Below, piece after piece: positions 12,001-18,871 of a DNA stretch of 64,000 nucleotides; positions within the stretch are counted from its first letter, which is position 1; each line of letters opens with the position of its first letter. The stretch comes from Shouchella lonarensis. GTDB taxonomy: Bacteria; Bacillota; Bacilli; Bacillales; Bacillaceae_D. The notes under the pieces were generated by a model that saw only the letters and a program-made list of their open reading frames with translations, did not search any database and was not told the origin of the DNA. The stretch lies in NCBI RefSeq assembly GCF_900096965.1, contig NZ_FMYM01000003.1, positions 197,205 through 261,204 of the forward strand. Direction: 5' to 3'. The position numbers and the translations under genes were made by a program.

Positions 12001-12064
12001 GGTGCACTTTTTTCTCACCTTGTTTTTTCAACAAAGCCTTCAACAAAGCTTTTTTATCACTCAT
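1..12064 (-). CDS. Giant non-ribosomal peptide synthetase, four modules visible (3' end outside window)
   Basis: Elongation NRPS, more than 4020 residues, read from ATG at 12064; its end lies beyond base 1. It starts directly with a condensation (C) domain. C domains carry intact HHxxxDG motifs near 11600, 8450, 5300 and 2140. A3 motifs (TSGSTG) belong to adenylation domains; the first is near 10190. Carrier motifs GGHSL lie near 9015, 5875 and 2727, spaced about 3.14 kb, so modules are about 1048 residues. Order: C-A-T, C-A-T, C-A-T, C-A(cut in the A8 region). I see no epimerase, methyltransferase or thioesterase domain. Hand alignment to GrsA gives specificity codes DAFWLGGAC(K), DAFWLGGVF(K), DVFWVGGVC(K) and DAFWLGGAC for A1-A4. 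The first two and the last resemble valine-type codes; A3 is uncertain. The ATG overlaps the stop of the upstream NRPS by 8 nt, so the two are translationally coupled. Confidence 0.95.
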   Translation of the reverse strand, partial: MSDKKALLKALLKKQGEKKVHPLSYTQQRFWLSSKMDETNAVDHISLNWRMHGAVSVKVIEKCFQTLVSRHAMLRTTFQARDGQVLQVTEPNAKVAIKRIDLAHTQNREQQAYAYVQTEAHRLFDLEKGPLFRVTMLTLDEEDHFILVNMHHIIADGWSIDVLQAEFARLYEAFSAGEAPDLQALPQQYTDFVLTQKNQWQHGDFEAQLDYWQQQLADVPVLQLPTDRPRPPVQTYNGRTKKFPLPKALVSDLKALSRKEGTTLYMTLLAAYYVLLARYSGQEDIAVGTAVANRNREELEGIIGAFVNMVVLRAKMDADMSFDSLLQHVKEVTLAAQAHQDVPFEQVVQAVQPERNAEHTPLFQVAFALETKTTPLAALDVDIDMIDVSWKTSLFDLSLMMEDHGDHLVAGLVYNVDLFNEETIDQMGQQLQVLLASIVQRPSEAVQALPLMSEQERETLLVQWNDTACPYPAEKTVPALFEEQAATRPEAIALIASKSNEVMTYRELNARANRIARFLTNEGVEQGDFVGVCMHRSFDQIASILAILKVGGAYIGLDPAYPPERLRYMMEESEMPLLFTDRHFDTTGCASTTKAVLLDQVVLPEEATNLPELMCTPTTIANVIYTSGSTGTPKGVLIPHRGIVRLVKGETWVPITPEDVYLQGASIAFDAATFEIWSSLLNGAKLVLLEAERAGVQDYADVIKQHRISTLWLTAGLFNAIVDEQVEALQGVKYLLAGGEALSVPHVKKAMNVLEGTQVINGYGPAENTACTACHWVEARDLDRVSIPIGRPIANTNVYVLDSEQQPVPIGVVGELYTGGDGVASGYLKRPDLTKERFIPHPFKKGSDEKLYRTGDLVRYLPDGSLSFIGRADHQVKIRGFRIELDEVSALLGQHPDVQAAIAHVHEDPVRGKQLIAYVVPTDQDHLQETTLRTHLQKSLPSFMVPSHIVMLHALPLSPNGKVDRKALPAPTWGTSHDNKHDNGPQTPVEEILARIWTEVLGVERVARNDHFFTCGGHSLLATKVVARVRKLFNVDLPVPQLFKTPIFADLAREIERSFGMAVEKKPLTRQPYQERMPLSFSQTSMWFFEQMYPGNRHYHMPMSWRIRGSLNVSVLEQSLKALVDRHASFRTVFTKQDDEEVVQQVVPSSFSLAVIDVRNEPDKEVHLQAERKQPFSFTTGPLFRAQLVQRATDDYELFINMHHIISDGWSMGIFIRELQALYEAFLAGKPSPLRALPLQYTDYAVWQREWLESGVLEKQMDYWREQLDGVEVLQLATDYPRPATQTFTGKTHIFTLDQKMTASLQRVSDQAGATLYMTLLAAFHILLQRYSGQEDITVGTPVAGRNEAEVENVIGFFVNTLVIRARVDGSSSFLSLLQQVKETALQAYVHQDVPFEKLVSELDAARDPSYSPLFQVLFALQNMQVDTLTLPDVTVEQVNETEETALFDLSLMMTEIENGVVGELVYNTDLFSSERIALMAHHFQVLLMEIVEQPTAAIGTLTLVSAQEREQLLTEWHETVTPSDVNGCVHTLFEAQAGRTPSAIALVDEEHALTYGTLNARANALAHRLVTEGVKAGEAVGICMGRSIEQIVSMLAILKAGGAYVCLDPAYPQERLQYMIDETAMKMILVNGDEQLHFRNVETVCVTTRVQPAEDTNDLTIQVQSKATANIIYTSGSTGAPKGVQVTHQGIVRLAKDETVVPRSSEDVYLYASSMSFDAATFEIWRSLLNGARLVIMSTARPSLQDYAHLIQTERVSVLWLTAGLFNVIVDDDAEALQGVKYLLIGGEALSTPHVKKAMHTLRGTQIINGYGPTENTVFTTCHQIKEEDLARPAIPIGRPIAGTDVYVLDEQQTPVPIGVVGELYTGGAGLAAGYLNQPELTADRFVSHPFKEGTNEKLYRTGDLVRYLPDGTLTFVGRRDDQVKIRGFRIELGEVEAILLNDARIQAAVVSVHEQEGHGKQLVAHVVPENADLDRHQLRADLKQQLPPFMVPAAIVVLQSLPLTNNGKVNRKALPAPNWETAANEEGTGAPITHTEHVLVDIWKDVLRVPHVSRHDDFFARGGHSLLATQVVSRIRKMLAIDFPLAELFRVPVLSEMAREIERSGGTTVRDEAFTPVSRDAAALPLSFAQQRMWFFDQMHEGTCHYHMPSLWRLRGAIDVACLEKSFQALIERHESLRTCFVAADGQDTVSQHIMPTTFTLPVMEVNSEHGVEAFVADDLSAPFNLATGPLVRASLLKLGEDDYRLYVNMHHIISDGWSLQLFVRELSELYAAFVTDKPSPLPALPVQYADFAVRQREWLAQGVLEAQMAYWQKQLDGVSVLQLPTDYARPSAQTFTGKTKRFQLPLALTTSLRQLSNETGTTLYMTLLAAFQALLHRYSGQEDIAIGTPVAGRNRTEVEGLIGFFVNTLVMRTHVAPSLRFSDLLTRVKETTLAAYAHQDVPFDQLVQALVVDRDAGHTPLFQVLFALQNTPNETSQLGDVDMDAITLENETALFDLSLVLEETGEALDGLFVYNTALFEEARIDRMIAHFQALLAAVVENNETSVADIVLTCAAEQHELLVTWNEATKDEPVSSADFVHTVFEKRAATTPEAIALQRENDTMTYAALNDRANGIAMLLQEQGVKVGDKVGICMSRSFDQVASMLAVLKAGAVYIGLDREYPEERLQYMIDDTHMPLLLTESDVVAKRRLRHVQLVCLDKLGIEPKMTNIATALSDNTSLANVIYTSGSTGKPKGVCITHRGIVALLTGDTYIPITSSDVLLYASSPSFDVTTFEVWGSLLNGARLVLMSEAKASLHDYERVIQKDRISTLWLTAGLFNVMVDHNVKALQGVKHLVTGGEAVSVPHIKKALEALPGTRVLNGYGPSENTVCTTIHWVEAADMARPSIPIGRPVPHTDVYVLDEEKRPVPAGVVGELYVGGIRLAAGYLNRPELTKERFIPHPFKDGAHEKVYRTGDLVRYLPDGTLLFVGRTDDQVKIRGFRIELGEVTGALLDHADVQTAVAHVHEDTSRGKQLVAYVVPKNQATFNVATLQEDLKAKLPSFMVPTAIVILSALPLSASGKVDRKALPQPDWDARLDAQDDVSPQTPVEEILATIWGDVLGVTSIRKNDHFFELGGHSLLATQVVSRIRQLLHVDFPLSRLFQVPRLADMAREIQAQMGTTVAEKTFLSVRRDEKLPLSFSQQRLWFFEQMYQHSCHYHMPSQWRLTGTVNTAILEQCFTEMIRRHESLRTTFVSADGEAVQLIHAPESFSLQVIEASCEEDVAAIIDRERTQPFNIGTGPLMRAMLIKCAPDRHELLVNMHHIISDGWSMGIFIRELCSLYEAFSAGQSSPLLPLPVQYADFSVWQRDWLEGAVMREQLAYWQQQLNGVSELQLPTDFPRPAVQTFHGETKMFTLSPELTAALRQLSRETGTTMYMTLLAAFYTFLHRYSQQDDIAVGTPVANRHHGEIEGVIGFFVNTLVMRTQVKSERTFRTLLQQVKETTLAAYAHQDVPFEKLVETLCTSRDTSFTPLFQVLFTLQNDPTDRVKMGDVTLQSVPLDNKTALFDLSLVMTAHDDQLTGGFVYNTALFTEERVARMIAHFETLLTAIVAQPDKEVGTLSLIPAAEQEQLLVEWNDTAHPYPRNHCVHTLFEEQVATSPEAIALQSVDETMTYRALNARANRIAHFLLAQGVQPGDCVGICMNRSFDQVASMLAVLKAGGAYVGLDPEHPVERLQFIVDETAMPLLLTDQPVSVAHVSIVCLNEQEMPTVETNVTVPNEATALANVIYTSGSTGKPKGVLIAHRGIARLVKGKTWVPISSNDVFLYASSISFDASTFEIWSSLLNGARLALMTASNPRLQDYAHMIQTYNVSTLWLTAGLFNVIIDHHIEALQGVKYLLVGGEALSVPHIEKAHAALHDTQIINGYGPSENTACTACHWIEAEDMTRPSIPIGRPIANTTAYVLDQNEQLAPIGVVGELYVGGDGVSLGYLNRPDLTAERFIPHPFKQGSSEKLYRTGDLVRYLPDGKLLFIGRT

Positions 12065-14660
12065 GACGAGCGCCCTCCTCTAACAGCATATTTAACATCG
12101 CTTCAATCTCCTCTTCACTCATTGTATCTACCAAGTCAGTCGTGTGCTCGTCCGTCGCTGTGTCTACGTGCGCCGCTTGTTTTTCCGTAATAAACCGCGC
12201 GAGTTCGTATACACTTGGGTGAGCAAAAATGTCTTGCAACGTCACCGAGATGTTGTATTGCTTTTCAATTCGCGACGACAACTGCGTCATTTTCAACGAG
12301 TGCCCGCCAATATCAAGGAATTTGTCATGTAACCCAATATGACTTGATGCCAATAACGTCGCAAGTGCCTGAGAAAGGAATGTTTCTACTGGTGTTGATG
12401 GCGCTTGTGATGGCTTTTCGCCATGCGCACCATCCATATTTGGCGCAGGCAACGCTTTTCGGTCCACCTTACCGTTTGGCGTCAGTGGCATTTCCTCCAA
12501 CTTAACCCACAACGTCGGAATCATGTACGTAGGAAGCTTCTTTTGCATAAATGTGCGCACCTCTTGGATCGAGACGTCCGTTCCTGGTGTAGGCACAATA
12601 TAACCAACGAGCTGCTTCTCGAATGTCGCATCTTCGCGCGCGACGACAGCTGCAGACTGGACCGCACTGTGCGCACGCAACACATGTTCCACTTCATATA
12701 ATTCAATACGGAAGCCCCGGATTTTTACTTGGGCGTCCTTTCTGCCTAAAAATTGTAACGTGCCATCCTCCAAATACCGCGCAACATCACCCGTTTTGTA
12801 TAGACGCCGCCCTTGTTTAAAAGGGTGAGGGATGAATGCTTGCTCCGTTAAGGCTGGCTTGTTGACGTAACCTTGTGCCAGTCCGAGCCCACCGATATAC
12901 AATTCACCGGCAAAACCAGTTGGCACCGGTGATAACGATGCATCGAGCACATATATTTCTGTATTGGCAAATGGTTGACCTAAATCAATCGGTGCCGTAG
13001 GATCAAGCAATTTTCCAGATGACCAAATTGTTGCCTCGGTCGGACCGTATAGGTGATAGATGTCGCCGGTAAATGATTGGTTCACCTTGTCTAGCAACGC
13101 CTGAGATAACGGTTCTGCCCCAACGAGCATCCCTTTCAATCGTGAAAAAGCAGACCCATCACCCCACATCATTTGTAAACGAGACGGGGTAAATTGCAGC
13201 CAATCAATCTCGTTTCTGCTAATAAATTGATGAAAGTGTGCTGGATTTGTTTGTTCAATTGTGTCGGCAATCGCCACTTGCATTCCGACTGTTAACGGCA
13301 CAATCGTTTCCAATAAAGATAGGTCAAATGACATCGTTGCGACCGAAGCAATCCGCTCGCCCGGTTGAAAAGGAAGAAAGTCTGTGATTCCATAAACAAA
13401 ATTTGTCACCGCACGATGAGAGATCATGACACCTTTTGGTTGCCCAGTCGAACCAGATGTATAGATGATGTACGCGTTGTCATTTTCATCGTGTGTGTAC
13501 GTCCACGTTTCCTCATGTCCAGCAGCATGACAGGACAGTTCATCAACATTGATGCGTTTCAACCCATCTACCAAGGGTACATCCATTTGTGACGTGCTTA
13601 AGACAAACGTGACGCCGCTGTCGCGTAACACGTAAGAGATTCTTTCTGTTGGATGATCTGGGTCGATCGGTACATACGTCCCGCCGGCTTTTGACACACC
13701 AAGAAGCGCCACGACCATATGAATCGATCGAGGTAAAAGTAAACCAACAACGGTGCCTCTTTTCACTTCGGTCGCCCGTAAATATGCTGCAAGTTGCGTG
13801 ATTCTTGCATCTAACGCTTCATAAGAAAGGCAAGTATCACCAAATGTAACAGCAACCTCTTTAGGTGTCTTTTTCACCTGTGCGCTAAATAGTTCGGGTA
13901 ACGTCATATCAAAACGAAATGCTTGATTCGTTTCATTCTTCTCAACAAGTAAATGATGGCGCTCGGCGTCTGTCAACAATGGCAATGCCGCAATGGGTTT
14001 TGTTGGCTCATCGACAATGGCTCGTAACAATGTTAAAAAATGCTGCTCCATCCGTGTGATTGCTTCGGCTGTGAACAAACGCTTATTGTACGCCAGACGG
14101 CCAACAAAATGTGTCCCTTCTTCTTGGAACGTTAATGAAAGATCCGTCGATCGCGCGACCCCAGCAACACCGTTTTGTAGTGCGAAAAATACTTGATATG
14201 ATGATGCCGCATCGGCTTCAACCGGCATCTCTTGATATGCATCAGCAGCAACCAACCCGTGTAATAGATCAAGAAAACGCCTATCGCCTTTGACACTAGC
14301 ACGAATGATGCGTATATTGGCGCCTGGTTGATCCATGGCGGGTGTTGCAATTGCAATGTCTTCGTGGCTCGTATAACGGTATAATAAAGTATAAAAGGCA
14401 GCGAGTAATGCCGTATACAATGTGACATTTTCTTGCTTTGTGAAGCGACCTAGCGCAGCAGTTAACGCGGACGGGATCGTAAAAGAATGATGCCCGTAAC
14501 CTTCCTTGATATCATCTTGTGCTACAAAAGGAATGGCCGTTATACCCGTAAAGTATTCCTGATCTCGCCCTAACTGAGCGTACGTTCGTTCTTGTTGCAT
14601 GCGTTGCCCTAGCAGATCACTCGGCGCGTGCCGATTGTCTACAATGTTATTCATTTTCAT
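12057..14660 (-). CDS. NRPS loading protein: partial C domain, A domain (Gly-like), carrier
   Basis: An 867-residue synthetase that probably starts the peptide made with the giant NRPS downstream. Residues 1-230 match only the C-terminal half of a condensation domain: the HHxxxDG half is missing and the usual GFFVNTL-like stretch is replaced, so condensation activity is unlikely. The A domain spans roughly 240-740, with the TSGSTG motif near 400, a YGPTEATIW stretch and NGKVDRK near the end. The carrier GGHSL serine is near residue 788. Hand alignment to GrsA gives the code DLLQLGLIWK, one change from the well-known glycine code DILQLGLIWK, so Gly is the best guess. The start ATG at 14660 follows an AAGGGGAG ribosome site. 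The protein ends in an acidic, helical tail that could be a docking segment for the next synthetase. Confidence 0.92.
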   Translation of the reverse strand: MKMNNIVDNRHAPSDLLGQRMQQERTYAQLGRDQEYFTGITAIPFVAQDDIKEGYGHHSFTIPSALTAALGRFTKQENVTLYTALLAAFYTLLYRYTSHEDIAIATPAMDQPGANIRIIRASVKGDRRFLDLLHGLVAADAYQEMPVEADAASSYQVFFALQNGVAGVARSTDLSLTFQEEGTHFVGRLAYNKRLFTAEAITRMEQHFLTLLRAIVDEPTKPIAALPLLTDAERHHLLVEKNETNQAFRFDMTLPELFSAQVKKTPKEVAVTFGDTCLSYEALDARITQLAAYLRATEVKRGTVVGLLLPRSIHMVVALLGVSKAGGTYVPIDPDHPTERISYVLRDSGVTFVLSTSQMDVPLVDGLKRINVDELSCHAAGHEETWTYTHDENDNAYIIYTSGSTGQPKGVMISHRAVTNFVYGITDFLPFQPGERIASVATMSFDLSLLETIVPLTVGMQVAIADTIEQTNPAHFHQFISRNEIDWLQFTPSRLQMMWGDGSAFSRLKGMLVGAEPLSQALLDKVNQSFTGDIYHLYGPTEATIWSSGKLLDPTAPIDLGQPFANTEIYVLDASLSPVPTGFAGELYIGGLGLAQGYVNKPALTEQAFIPHPFKQGRRLYKTGDVARYLEDGTLQFLGRKDAQVKIRGFRIELYEVEHVLRAHSAVQSAAVVAREDATFEKQLVGYIVPTPGTDVSIQEVRTFMQKKLPTYMIPTLWVKLEEMPLTPNGKVDRKALPAPNMDGAHGEKPSQAPSTPVETFLSQALATLLASSHIGLHDKFLDIGGHSLKMTQLSSRIEKQYNISVTLQDIFAHPSVYELARFITEKQAAHVDTATDEHTTDLVDTMSEEEIEAMLNMLLEEGARHE

Positions 14661-14680
14661 CGTTCTCTCCCCTTAACAAG

Positions 14681-14694
14681 ATCACGTATGTGAT
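14681..14694 (-). promoter_or_regulatory. Inverted repeat in the NRPS leader
   Basis: ATCAC-N4-GTGAT lies immediately upstream of the ribosome site of the NRPS loading gene. It could be an operator or a leader hairpin that affects translation start. No T-run on the NRPS strand makes it a weak terminator candidate there. Role inferred only from position. Confidence 0.3.
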
Positions 14695-14990
14695 TTTTTC
14701 TACCTTACTCTTTGAACGCGTCTCGATAAGCTCATTTGCACTTCGTTGCGTGATTGCAAAGCGCCCTATCCACCTCCAATTTTTCCGCATAGTAGTTAAT
14801 TCGACGAAAATAGCAATGTTCCTGCTGAAAAAGGAGATATTTTATTAATTTCTTGTAAAGATTTGTAGCAAAAATGTTTGTAGAATATTAAGGCACCTTC
14901 TAGGCTGTGGAATTGACATATTCCAAACTGCACTCTACAATGAAGTCCATAGTAATCGTTTTTCGTCGCTTAAAAGAGAGGGAGTCGATC
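14695..14990. other. Divergent intergenic region, NRPS / AI-2E gene
   Basis: About 300 bases, AT-rich near 14810-14890, separating the minus-strand NRPS operon from the plus-strand AI-2E/kyn operon. Both promoters must lie here, but I see no convincing -35/-10 pair for either. A 47-codon minus-strand frame (14790 down to the NRPS start) has no ribosome site and is not called. Confidence 0.4.
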
Positions 14991-16118
14991 ATGTCAAAAA
15001 ATATCATATGGATGACTGTGCGTACGGCAGTCGTTATACTCTTCTGTATTATTTTTATGTGGTTATTTGCGCGTGTCTTTTCTCTCACGTACCCTTTTTG
15101 GATTGCCGCTTTGTTTGCTTGGATGTTGCAACCACTTGTTCGTTTTTTGCAAGAAAAATTGCGTTTTAATTCAGGTTCAGCAAGTTTATTTGGTTTGCTT
15201 GGTGGGATCCTTACAATTAGTGCTTTTTTGAGTGGTCTAGCGTTTCTTATTTATTACAATTTAAGTCAATTTTTTAGACAAGTCCCCACTTGGATTGAAG
15301 AAGGAACAACAAAGGCACAATTATTTTTTAATGAAACGATTTGGCCGCATTGGCGCGAAGTTCTCGGTTTATTTGATACGTTTGATGAAAACTCTCAACA
15401 CGTCGTTATTCAAGGAATCGATCAGTTAGGAACTGTCATTGTGAAAACATTAGGCGATATCGGACAAGCAGCACTTGATTCTGTCACCCATTTGTTGCTC
15501 GGGGTTCCAAGCTTTCTTGTGGCATTTTTCTTTATTATGCTAAGTATTTATTTCATGGGAAAGAGTTGGGGATTTTATGAATCGATATATGAACGTCATA
15601 CGCCCCATACCGTTCGAGTCAAGTCAAAAGCATTTGTCCAGGCGATGCGGCTACGTTTATTCGGTTTCATACGTGCACAAATTGTCGTCATGATTGTGAC
15701 TGCAACCATTGTTTTTCTTGCCTTACTCATCTTACGAGTTGAGAATGCATGGATGCTTGCCATCGTTGTCGGAATTGCCGAGCTCCTGCCATACGTGGGG
15801 ACAGGAACGATTTTGATTCCGTGGTTTCTTTATTTATTTATTACAGGCGATGTCTCAGGTGGGGTCGGTTTGCTCATCCTCTATACGATTGTCGTCATTG
15901 TGCGGCAGTTGCTTGAACCAAAACTACTGTCCGCACACATGAATTTAAACCCGATTGCTTTGCTCATTTCGCTATTTGTTGGTTTACAACTATTTGGTGC
16001 CGCCGGTTTATTTATCGGTCCCATTATACTGGTGCTCATCGTCATTTTGTATGACATTGGCATCATTCAAAGTGTATTTACCTTTGTTCGTGAAGGGTTT
16101 ACCCCTGAAAAAAAATGA
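14991..16118 (+). CDS. AI-2E family transporter (YtvI/YueF/PerM type)
   Basis: A 375-residue integral membrane protein. Hydrophobic segments lie near the N-terminus (two), around 55-85, then after a soluble stretch several more in 185-360. This is the usual pattern of the AI-2E/PerM family, whose members include the autoinducer-2 exporter TqsA and Na+/H+ antiporters. The frame is open from 14907, but the ATG at 14991 follows GAGAGGGAG at proper spacing and is preferred. Only 22 bases separate its stop from kynU, so it is probably in one transcript with the kynurenine genes. That arrangement suggests, without proof, a transport role linked to tryptophan catabolites. Substrate cannot be read from sequence. 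Confidence 0.85.
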   Translation: MSKNIIWMTVRTAVVILFCIIFMWLFARVFSLTYPFWIAALFAWMLQPLVRFLQEKLRFNSGSASLFGLLGGILTISAFLSGLAFLIYYNLSQFFRQVPTWIEEGTTKAQLFFNETIWPHWREVLGLFDTFDENSQHVVIQGIDQLGTVIVKTLGDIGQAALDSVTHLLLGVPSFLVAFFFIMLSIYFMGKSWGFYESIYERHTPHTVRVKSKAFVQAMRLRLFGFIRAQIVVMIVTATIVFLALLILRVENAWMLAIVVGIAELLPYVGTGTILIPWFLYLFITGDVSGGVGLLILYTIVVIVRQLLEPKLLSAHMNLNPIALLISLFVGLQLFGAAGLFIGPIILVLIVILYDIGIIQSVFTFVREGFTPEKK

Positions 16119-16140
16119 TGCTGTAAAGGAGATGAATGAG

Positions 16141-17418
16141 ATGTCCCAATTACAAACCCTCGCACACGCCCAAGCACTTGACGAAAAAGACCCACTCCGT
16201 CCTTATGCAACTGAGTTTTATAAAAAAGACGGCATCACATATGTCGATGGAAACTCGCTTGGTCTATGTAGCAAGCGGGCCGAGCAAGCTGTCTTATCGG
16301 TGTTTGCCATGTGGAAACAGCACGGTATTGATGGTTGGGGGGAAGGCACGTATCCTTGGTTTACTTTATCAGAACGGATTGGGCAAGCACTCGCATCACT
16401 CGTTGGCGCACATCCTGATGAAGTGATCGCAACCGGTTCCACAACATCAAACTTGCACCAACTATTAGCCACATTTTACCGTCCCGAAGGAAAACGGACC
16501 AAAATCGTCACGGATGCACTGAATTTCCCAACTGATTTTTATGTAATCAAGTCTCATCTCCGTTTGCACCATGACGATGGACAAACACATTTGCGGGTCG
16601 TTGAGAGCCAGGATGGGCACACGTTATGTGAAGACGACATCATCGCTGCGATGGATGAAGAAGTCGCTGTCGTCCTTTTGTCGTCCGTTCTTTACCGAAG
16701 TGCGCAACGTTTATCGTTGAAAAAGCTCACCGACGCTGCCCACGCTCGAGGGATCATCATTGGTTTTGACTTATGCCACTCCATTGGTTCCATCCCGCAT
16801 ACGTTAAGTGCGGATGGCGTTGACTTTGCGGTCTGGTGCACATATAAACATCTTAATGGTGGCCCTGGTAGTGTCGCTGGTCTCTACGTTCATCGTCGCC
16901 ACCACGACCGGATGCCTGGATTAGCGGGTTGGTTCGGTTCTAACAAAGAAAAGCAATTTGATATGTCACCGACATTCACCCAAGGAGACGGAGCGGGTGC
17001 GTTCCAAATGGGCACGCCCCACCTCCTCTCGCTCGCACCACTTATCGGCGCACTTGAACTTTTTGCAGAAGTCGGCCTTGAAGCAGTTCGGGAAAAGTCA
17101 CTGAAACTGACAGATTACTTTCTCGCACTACTTGCTGCATTCCCAGAAACACAAGTGTTCACTGTTCGCACACCGATCGCCCACGAGCAACGGGGCGGGC
17201 ACATTTATTTGGAGCATAAAGAAGCCGCGCGCATTTGTAAAGCGCTGAAACAAGCAGGTGTAATCCCTGATTACCGCGCACCGAGCGGCATTCGCATTGC
17301 ACCCGTTGCATTGTATAATTCATTTACAGATGTATACACTGTCGTCATTACACTACGACAAATTATGAAAGATAAAACGTATGAGCGATTTAGTAACACG
17401 CGCGAGGTGATTGCGTAG
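16141..17418 (+). CDS. kynU: Kynureninase
   Basis: PLP-dependent hydrolase converting kynurenine to anthranilate and alanine. The 425-residue length is normal for the family. Visible hallmarks are DGNSLG near the N-terminus, the GSTTSN turn that binds the cofactor phosphate, the FDLCHS segment and the TYKHLNGGPG stretch that holds the PLP lysine. An in-frame ATG lies at 16132, but it abuts the AAAGGAG site; the ATG at 16141 has 9-base spacing and is chosen. The stop codon shares one base with the GTG start of kynB, so translation is coupled. With kynB and kynA it forms a complete three-gene tryptophan-to-anthranilate operon. Confidence 0.95.
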   Translation: MSQLQTLAHAQALDEKDPLRPYATEFYKKDGITYVDGNSLGLCSKRAEQAVLSVFAMWKQHGIDGWGEGTYPWFTLSERIGQALASLVGAHPDEVIATGSTTSNLHQLLATFYRPEGKRTKIVTDALNFPTDFYVIKSHLRLHHDDGQTHLRVVESQDGHTLCEDDIIAAMDEEVAVVLLSSVLYRSAQRLSLKKLTDAAHARGIIIGFDLCHSIGSIPHTLSADGVDFAVWCTYKHLNGGPGSVAGLYVHRRHHDRMPGLAGWFGSNKEKQFDMSPTFTQGDGAGAFQMGTPHLLSLAPLIGALELFAEVGLEAVREKSLKLTDYFLALLAAFPETQVFTVRTPIAHEQRGGHIYLEHKEAARICKALKQAGVIPDYRAPSGIRIAPVALYNSFTDVYTVVITLRQIMKDKTYERFSNTREVIA

Positions 17419-18050
17419 TGACTTGGATTGATATTAGCCAACCGCTGTCCGCAAGTATTGCCCATTGGCCAGGAGATACACCTTTTTCCTATCGGCTCGT
17501 TGCCACAAAAGAAACGACTGGCTCTGTTAATGTCGGTTCAATTCAGATGAGCGCGCATACCGGCACACACGTCGATGCGCCTTTCCATTTTGATGATAAC
17601 GGGGATCGCATTGACGAGCTGCCGTTATCGACATATATCGGCGACGCCTATGTCATTGAAGCGATCGGGGTCAAAGAAATTTCACAATCGTTGCTTGAGG
17701 GAATCGTCCCGAAAAACACGAAACGACTGTTAGTGAAAACGAAGACACAAACAAATGAACATATTTTCCCAGACACGCTCCCTGCCGTTACGCCGGAAGC
17801 TGCCGCTTATTTACAAACCATGGGTGTCATTTTACTCGGTGTCGACGTCCCTAGTGTCGATGAGCCAACAAGTAAAGAGCTCGCCGGGCATCATGCATTA
17901 GCAAAATCAGGCATCGCCATTTTGGAAAATATTCAGTTGGCGCACGTCACTTCTGGGTATTATGAGCTCATCGCTTTACCGCTTCGTCTTGTCGGTGCAG
18001 ATGGTAGCCCTGTCCGCGCTGTGCTTCGACCTATTCAATCAAAGGAGTGA
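17418..18050 (+). CDS. kynB: Kynurenine formamidase (arylformamidase, cyclase family)
   Basis: Hydrolyses N-formylkynurenine to kynurenine and formate, the step between KynA and KynU. The 210-residue protein belongs to the metal-dependent cyclase fold: the [12 protein letters not shown] signature near residue 50 supplies metal ligands, and a conserved [10 protein letters not shown] loop and a GHHALA stretch follow. It starts with GTG at 17418, overlapping the kynU TAG by one base; no strong independent ribosome site is present, consistent with coupling. The Ser-hydrolase type of formamidase is excluded by the absence of a GxSxG context and the presence of the HxGTHxDxPxH motif. Confidence 0.94.
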   Translation: MTWIDISQPLSASIAHWPGDTPFSYRLVATKETTGSVNVGSIQMSAHTGTHVDAPFHFDDNGDRIDELPLSTYIGDAYVIEAIGVKEISQSLLEGIVPKNTKRLLVKTKTQTNEHIFPDTLPAVTPEAAAYLQTMGVILLGVDVPSVDEPTSKELAGHHALAKSGIAILENIQLAHVTSGYYELIALPLRLVGADGSPVRAVLRPIQSKE

Positions 18051-18055
18051 AATCA

Positions 18056-18871
18056 ATGTCTGAAAACATGCATACCGACTTCAAAAAAGATATGAGCTAC
18101 AGTGATTATTTAGGGCTCGATACACTGCTCGCAAGTCAAAAACGGTTATCAAATCAGCATGATGAAATGCTCTTTATTATCATCCATCAAGTGAGTGAAT
18201 TATGGATGAAACTTATGTTGCATGAAATAGACGGCGCGACAAAAGCCATTCAGCAAGATCATTATCAACCAGCTTTCAAGCAACTCGCACGCGTCTCCAA
18301 AATTCAATCGCAAATTATTCAAGCATGGGACGTGCTCGCGACGATGACACCAGCGGAATATAAACAATTTCGCGATTCCCTCGGACATGCGTCTGGCTTT
18401 CAATCATTCCAACATCGCCAGCTCGAATTTGCGCTTGGGAAAAAGACAGACCATATTTTAAAGATTTATGCACATGACGAAGCACTCGTAAAAACATTGC
18501 GCACTGCTTACGAAGCACCGAGCTTGTATGATGAAGCGATTCGCGCCCTTTCTCGTGCGGGACTCGCGATTGACGAAGAAGTGCTAACGCGCGACGTTCG
18601 GAACACGCATGAAGAAAACGAATCGGTATTGTATGCTTGGCAACAAGTATACGAAGACATCGATCGTTATTGGGATCTATACCAACTCGCTGAGAAGTTG
18701 ATTGACTTAGAAGACTGGCACCAACAATGGCGCTTCCGCCACATGAAAACCGTTGAGCGCATTATCGGCATGAAAAAAGGCACCGGCGGCTCGAGCGGTG
18801 TTGGTTATTTGAAAGCTGTATTGGATGAGCAATTTTTCCCTGAGCTTTGGAAAGTACGGACAACGTTGTGA
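18056..18871 (+). CDS. kynA: Tryptophan 2,3-dioxygenase
   Basis: Haem enzyme that opens the indole ring of tryptophan to N-formylkynurenine. The 271-residue all-helical protein shows the [13 protein letters not shown]-terminal region, the [18 protein letters not shown] helix with the distal histidine, the [13 protein letters not shown] segment, and the [11 protein letters not shown] loop near the C-terminus. The frame could begin at GTG 18047, but the AAAGGAG at 18041-18047 fits ATG 18056, 6-8 bases downstream. It is the last gene of the kyn operon, so the order (kynU, kynB, kynA) is the reverse of the reaction order. A strong hairpin at 19139-19183 is the likely end of the transcript. Confidence 0.95.
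   Translation: MSENMHTDFKKDMSYSDYLGLDTLLASQKRLSNQHDEMLFIIIHQVSELWMKLMLHEIDGATKAIQQDHYQPAFKQLARVSKIQSQIIQAWDVLATMTPAEYKQFRDSLGHASGFQSFQHRQLEFALGKKTDHILKIYAHDEALVKTLRTAYEAPSLYDEAIRALSRAGLAIDEEVLTRDVRNTHEENESVLYAWQQVYEDIDRYWDLYQLAEKLIDLEDWHQQWRFRHMKTVERIIGMKKGTGGSSGVGYLKAVLDEQFFPELWKVRTTL

Noticed and set aside
14650-14790. 47-codon minus-strand frame just before the NRPS start
   Set aside because: No ribosome site ahead of its ATG, and it overlaps the NRPS start in another frame; no recognisable product.
14991-16118. Naming the membrane protein an autoinducer-2 exporter
   Set aside because: The family is functionally mixed, and the gene context is tryptophan catabolism. The family name only was kept.
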